Shown here: in pieces, positions 57,641-64,000 of the stretch
Position numbering within the stretch: position 1 is the stretch's first letter
Layout: each line of letters begins with the position of its first letter
Assembly (NCBI GenBank): GCA_018806985.1
Contig: JADANN010000403.1
Coordinates: 124,001-188,000 of the forward strand
DNA: 64,000 nucleotides
Direction: 5' to 3'
Origin: Angiostrongylus vasorum
Lineage: Eukaryota > Nematoda > Chromadorea > Rhabditida > Metastrongylidae
Notes under the pieces: generated by a model
The model's database searches: none
Told to the model about the DNA's origin: nothing
What the model saw: only the letters and a program-made list of their open reading frames with translations
Made by a program: the position numbers and the translations under genes

Positions 57641-58178
57641 AATTCGTCCACTTAACCATCACAATTTAGAATAGACATCGCTCCTGGGGAATGGCCACGA
57701 TGTGCGAGGATTTGAAAATCACGGCTATTAGTCTAGAATGCGCAAACATGAGCATGTAACCCACGTTAACAATGAAGGGCAAAACTCTTGTTCCTCTTGT
57801 CGAAGAACGGATACATAAGAACTCGTATGTGCAACGACCGCATCATCTATCCAACTACAGTGCAAAAACTCGGGTGCAATTTTCTAAGTTATACCCGAAC
57901 AAAGAATTTTAAGAGAAAGTCTGAATCGCATCAAAAGTCCTGATTAATAGAACATAAGAGGAAACTTATACTGCCTGGGAACATTATGACGCGAGTGAAA
58001 AGTTTGTAGACAACAGACAGCAAGCAGATTAGGTCATAGTTGCCTATATCGTGTAGGTCACACTTCTTCAACAAAAAAATGGTCTTTCTGGTCTTCTACT
58101 AAGTAGAAACCTTGCATTCAGACAGGTAACGTGTGAAGAGCCGAGCCAGTGTGTTTACGAAGACTGGCGGAAGGTTCT
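57641..58178. other. No recognised feature
   Basis: Nothing seen; may include the 3' end of the RTE element. Confidence 0.3.
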
Positions 58179-58742
58179 TCAGGTGTTCTGATCTTGAACT
58201 CTCCATATCTGGTGCTGTTCGATTTTCACCAACGAAATGGCGTGCCGGATTTCGGAAGGGAGAGCCGGTGGTACAACATGTCCATCCTTCTTTACTTCAT
58301 ATGACGGAAGGTGGACGTGGCTATCGAAGAGATCTGAGCAGTACTCGTGAATGATTTTCTCCATTGCCTTGCTGGACCTTGTAACTCTTCGGTCTGGGCG
58401 TCGGAGTGCAAACATCTTGGTCTTATAATTGGAGAAGCTTCGGTGGGCTTTGCGAATGCTTTTCCCAGCCTCCTCAGCTTCTACTATTATTGCTGCTCTT
58501 CTCTCTTTAAGATCTTCTTTTATCGTCTGTCTGCATTGTTTTGCAGGTTTGGACGTTAGTTCGCGGTTGCCTGCAGCTCGTGCGATTCCACGCTGGCGTG
58601 TCAGCTCGAGTGTTTCTGGAGACAGACGTCTCTTGGTGACTTTCAAACTCTTAGCTTTCATAGCGCTAATGTGGTGATGTTGAATGAGCCAGCTGTATTT
58701 TTCGTCGAGGGTTATCGACCACGGCATCTTCCCAACAGCCAA
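58179..58742 (-). pseudogene. RTE-type LINE fragment (region between endonuclease and RT)
   Basis: A 187-codon minus-strand frame has KRRLSPETLELTRQRG, CRQTIKEDLKERRAA and PPALPSEIRHAISLVK, blocks found between the endonuclease and RT domains of the same RTE lineage as 55.2-57.6 kb. The frame is open over its whole length, so this is a fairly young but truncated copy. It lacks both catalytic domains. Confidence 0.7.
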
Positions 58743-58928
58743 CTAAAGAATTGAAGAAGTATTTATACTTATAACATCTCTTAATAACTCAAGAGACCGA
58801 CTTTCTATAAAAAATTGGCATAGATAGTTGATATATTTATTTATATGATCTCATAGACTGATCTTTTCTGAGTCGATGCGAGGTTGGTATACGTCTTCAT
58901 TGTCGTTGCTGTTCGTGTTGTTGGTCGA

Positions 58929-58966
58929 TGGCTGACGTTTCGGCGATTTCGCCTTCCTCAGAGCCG
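58929..58966 (-). ncRNA. Hammerhead ribozyme motif, well formed
   Basis: Minus strand GGCT, CTGAGGA, four-base stem GGCG/CGCC with AAAT loop, GAAA, ACGT minimal stem III, GTC site, AGCC. One of the two best-formed in the window. Confidence 0.72.
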
Positions 58967-58988
58967 TGCTGTTACGAATGGGACTCCC

Positions 58989-59027
58989 ACGGCTCCGAGG
59001 AAAGCGAAATCGCCGAAAGCTCAACCA
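58989..59027 (+). ncRNA. Degenerate hammerhead motif
   Basis: Partner of the preceding motif on the opposite arm: CCGAGGA for CTGANGA and GCTC for CGTC. It should be inactive. Confidence 0.45.
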
Positions 59028-59283
59028 TCGACCAACAACACGAGCAGCTAATGACAAAATTCAACAACAACAACAACGACAATGAAGACGTATACCAGCC
59101 TCGCATTAGCTTAAGAAGATCAGTTTATAAGGTCATATAAATAAATATATTTCAAAGCTATCGCAGTAGCAAATTCTTCCCCTTGATTACAAAATGAGAA
59201 GTCCACCCGCCTCGTCAACTTTCTTTTTACATAAATTTAACTTCGTACTATCGCCTAATCGGCGAAATTCTACTTTGCTTTAA

Positions 59284-61388
<2,105 letters not shown>

Positions 61389-61559
61389 GCTGTTCCGGAA
61401 CCCTACGAAAATTTTGCGTGTGAGACTACATGTTTATAATGAAATACGTGGTCTCTCTTTACTTTAACGAAGTCTTCTGTCCTGTTATAAACTTTGAAAA
61501 GCAATGAGAAATGACTTTAGTAGGAGTAATGACCCTGTGTTTCACTGTTTTTTTTTCAA
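61389..61559. other. Rpt6 3' flank
   Basis: Probable 3' untranslated region; a CAATAAG at 61557-61563 is the nearest polyadenylation-like signal. It is immediately followed by PLE tail sequence. Confidence 0.35.
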
Positions 61560-61763
61560 TAAGTAAAACGTGGTTGCTATTGAGGCATTTATTAGCACAC
61601 AACAGCTGACGTTTCGGCTGTTTCGCCTTCTTCAGAACATGGAAAGGTCAAATGGACGTGCAATCTACTCAACCAAGCACTTTCATAACCTTAGCAGACA
61701 ACATATAGCACATAAAGTTTTATTCGCGTAATGAACAGCTTCTGTTAAACACTCACTCTTTTC
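61560..61763 (-). repeat. PLE tail fragment with hammerhead
   Basis: Minus-strand match to the tail of the older PLE at 53.2-53.35 kb (GGCATTTATTAGCACACAACAG, hammerhead, CAATCTACTCAACCAAGC). Confidence 0.6.
61603..61641 (-). ncRNA. Hammerhead ribozyme motif
   Basis: Minus strand GTT, CTGAAGA, GGC/GCC stem with GAAACA loop, GAAA, CGTC, AGC. Core complete; stem I has wobble pairs. Confidence 0.65.
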
Positions 61764-61818
61764 TTCGTATTCTTGTTGAGCAAACACGAGGTGTTATTTT
61801 TATTCTTTATTCACGAAC

Positions 61819-61858
61819 AAGCTGACGTTTCGGCGGATTTCGCCTTCCTCAGAGCCGC
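61819..61858 (-). ncRNA. Hammerhead ribozyme motif, well formed
   Basis: Minus strand GGCT, CTGAGGA, GGCG/CGCC stem, GAAA, ACGT, GTC, AGCT. Complete core. Confidence 0.72.
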
Positions 61859-61929
61859 TTTCTGTGAGGCTTCCACTGAGTATGTCGCGTGGAGACCAAC
61901 CGCACAGAGTTCACATGGAAAGCATAATA

Positions 61930-61985
61930 TCTACATATATCTATTAATATAAATAATATCTACATATATCTATTAATATAAACAA
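61930..61985. repeat. Two-unit AT-rich tandem repeat
   Basis: AATATCTACATATATCTATTAATATAA occurs twice in direct orientation, about 31 bases apart, in the turn of the palindrome. Confidence 0.75.
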
Positions 61986-62056
61986 TATATTACGCTTCCA
62001 TGTGAACTCTGTGCGGTTGGTCTCCACGCGACATACTCAGTGGAAGCCTCACAGAA

Positions 62057-62096
62057 AGCGGCTCTGAAGAAGGCGAAATCGGCCGAAACGTCAGCT
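62057..62096 (+). ncRNA. Hammerhead ribozyme motif, well formed
   Basis: Plus strand GGCT, CTGAAGA, GGC/GCC stem with a longer loop, GAAA, ACGT, GTC, AGCT. It faces the motif at 61819-61858. Confidence 0.72.
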
Positions 62097-62154
62097 TGTT
62101 CGTGAATAAAGAATAAAAATAACACCTCGTGTTTGCTCAACAAGAATACGAAGA

Positions 62155-63600
62155 ATTACTTGATCAATGCCGAGGTTAATAGAAAGTCGGACGTGGGACT
62201 CACCCCTTTTATTCTTTGCAAGTATTCCAGCTAACTGGTGGAAACCATCGCCATAAAGTATTACATGGGCGAGCAATACGCCATAGTCACGCCATAGATT
62301 CAGCCTGAAGTATGGAGTTAGTTTACACGTGATCACAAGACATTCTTTTTATGGGTCGTTTTTTGGATTTTTGGAAATAATCTAGAACGCTTCAAGAGTT
62401 TACGCCCTGACGTTTCGGATTCCTTTACGGGTATAGTGATTTTTGCTTCCAAATCTGCTCTTTTATCTTTCTAAATCTTATGCGCGCCTAGTGGAGTGTT
62501 TGGGTTCAATTGAATTTACAGACTGTGTGTGCCTTTCTACGGACTTGGATGGAACTTCTTCATGCGCCTCAACCGCTCGATCTACAAATGGTCCGGAAAA
62601 AGTGTTACGTGCAAATTAAAGCGCTTACAAGGGGGACAGAACCTGGAACCCACCTTTGCCATTGCCTTTATCTCTAAGGTGGAATCACCATTAGTCGATC
62701 TCCAGCTATTAAGCTACTGCAGATACATAGATGATTGTTTTTTCGTCTGCTCCACACAAGAGGAGACAGACAAGTGTTTTGACATAACATTCACCCGAGG
62801 GTAACCGAAGGAAAACCAGCTTCTTTTTCTCAACGTCCAGATTAACCAATCCGAAAACGGCTCTATTACAAAATGATATAGAAAGCCAAGTAGTAAAAAA
62901 TAAGGTGGTTTATTGCCTCTCCTCTCACCCATCACATATCAAAAAGGTGCTTGTAGGAATCTGTTTCGAACAGCACCAGTGTATGCACAGGAAAAAAATC
63001 AGAAAGAAGAATCGTTGACTATAGAGCGGCAAATAGCCACTTCGAATAGCTACGAAGCTGTAGCTCCATCCATAGGATATGCGAAGAGGAAAAATCACCC
63101 TCAAATCCCCGCCCTCCCTCACACGATAATTCTAGCGAGAATAAAGTGCCGTTTAATCTGCCATGCCATCTATTTTTAACGGAAAAAGTCAGCTATAAAA
63201 CACTTCTTAGAAAGCGCCCTTCTATAGATTTCAGTGATAATGATAGAGATAACACAAGAGACTCTGAATACCAGCTTGTTCGTAACCGCCTATATGATCG
63301 TCCATGAACAACGGGGGAATATGCCCTAACGGTAGGGAAGGTAATTGCACAAAGTTCGAGAACGGTGTACCTAATCTCTCATAAGGCATGTGGCGACGAA
63401 TAAATTGTCGAACGGGTGGGCCATTCAGCGCCCGTTTAAAAGAACACCAGTCAATAAATCCAAATTGAAACCAAACCCTCCACTAAGAGCGCATAGAAAA
63501 CAGAAACATAAAGGAGAAGATTCTGAAGTGAAAGCCACCATTCTCGCACAATAATCCAAAACATCAGCGCGTAAAACTCTTGAAGCGTTTTGGTTTACAA
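62155..63600 (+). pseudogene. PLE remnants, rearranged
   Basis: 62164-62200 is a PLE head in plus orientation. 62205-62450 is a PLE 3' region in the opposite orientation (TATTACATGGGCGAGCAAT, as at 53.4 kb). From 62529 on a plus-strand RT fragment appears (YKWSGKSVTCKL, then FAIAFISKVESPLVD and YCRYIDDCFFVCS, the YVDD-type box). The connection and GIY-YIG regions follow at 62900-63560 in broken frames, the last including a GRPF-like piece near 63425. It is heavily mutated. Confidence 0.65.
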
Positions 63601-64000
63601 TATTTAGCTTTTTATTTTCTGCCTTTTTATACTTTTTATGGCAGGTTATTGCTATGCGAAATACAACCACAAGAATGCTGAGATATTTGCAAAACTCCGG
63701 ACCGCAGGTGTTTGCGGTGGGGAACGAACGCGCTATTGTCCTTTCCGGGGAGTAGCGCGCTCACCACCACACCATGCGGGTCCTTCGTTTCGCCTGTCTC
63801 TCAGCTAGTTCTATTGATCTTTTGCCGTCAGCAATCACCCGTCACCGGGACTGATCTGGGGAGCCCATATCGGCATTAAACCCAGTTAAGCTGAGGCTGT
63901 AGTTGAATTCACAATATTTAGCTTTTTTATTTTCTGCCTTTTATACTTTTTATGGCAGGTTATTGCTATGCGAAATACAACCACAAGAATGCTGAGATAT
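63597..64000. repeat. Foldback-family unit in direct tandem
   Basis: A unit beginning ACAATATTTAGCTT at 63597 recurs at 63911, a period of about 314 bases. The second unit runs off the window edge. The unit contains the foldback left arm (ATGCTGAGATATTTGC to GGTCCTTCGTTTCGCC) and the centre sequence found at 8.55-8.6 kb, inverted. Confidence 0.65.

Larger units (their letters stand above)
58799..59152. repeat. Palindrome of two PLE-like tails with hammerheads
   Basis: Left arm about 58828-58975 and right arm about 58983-59152 are reverse complements (ATATATTTATTTATATGA, GCGAGGTTGGTATACG, the hammerhead). The turn is about ten bases around 58976-58985. GACCGACTTTCTAT at 58799 matches the PLE head, complement, so the left arm is a PLE tail joined to a PLE head. 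Confidence 0.6.
61764..62154. repeat. Palindrome with two opposed hammerheads
   Basis: Left arm 61764-61929 and right arm 61991-62154 are near-perfect reverse complements over about 165 bases (from TCTTCGTATTCTTGTTGAGC to its complement). The 61-base turn is AT-rich. Right after it, 62164 onward reads ATGCCGAGGTTAATAGAAAG, the PLE head. Confidence 0.75.

Overview
This window looks like repeat-dense nuclear DNA from a nematode, probably a strongylid such as a hookworm. The one confidently recognised host gene has short exons and nematode-style introns (acceptors of the TTTCAG type, one GC-AG intron). The transposon set also fits: two RTE-type LINE lineages, a BEL/Pao LTR element, Penelope-like elements (PLEs) with a GIY-YIG domain, mariner and piggyBac relics. 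Species assignment is an inference from family resemblance, not a database result. No bacterial-type operon, CRISPR array or viral gene cluster is visible.

Layout. 1-21 kb is mostly old repeats: an RTE tail, a kinesin-like pseudogene fragment, several tRNA-derived SINE-like copies, foldback repeats, a mariner relic, and a few exon-like islands of unrecognised genes (around 9.3-10, 12.7, 13.2 and 16.3-16.7 kb). 21.85-28.87 kb is one BEL/Pao retrotransposon with both LTRs, a tRNA-Gly-like primer site and a decayed gag-pol. 29-42 kb holds more SINE copies, a BEL integrase relic, a hammerhead-bearing repeat, a piggyBac relic and a long antisense RTE element interrupted by a SINE. 42.145-51.02 kb is the most striking object: a PLE complex of two nearly full-length copies in inverted orientation plus two partial copies, flanked by a 13-base direct repeat. 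51-58.8 kb has an older PLE, an RTE pseudogene and an RTE fragment. 59.3-61.4 kb carries the last five exons of the 26S proteasome ATPase subunit Rpt6. 61.5-64 kb has more PLE debris, a hammerhead palindrome and a tandem foldback unit.

The main theme is mobile RNA. I count eleven well-formed hammerhead ribozyme motifs and one degenerate one. Four sit in the PLE tails (pseudo-LTRs), four are in other PLE-like tails, one more (with a degenerate partner) lies in a palindrome of paired tails, and two belong to a separate repeat family. Alongside them are at least two, possibly four, tRNA-like SINE families, one copy of which is inserted into a foldback repeat with a visible target-site duplication. 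Hammerheads in PLEs are a known phenomenon. The specific arrangement here (palindromic ribozyme pairs, tail-out inverted complex with target duplication, and a ribozyme family without a visible PLE) is what merits a second look.

Coding genes are few. Only Rpt6 can be named safely, and only its C-terminal third is present. The other exon-like islands have good splice signals but no recognised family. Many frame breaks lie in homopolymer runs, so some may be sequencing errors rather than true mutations.
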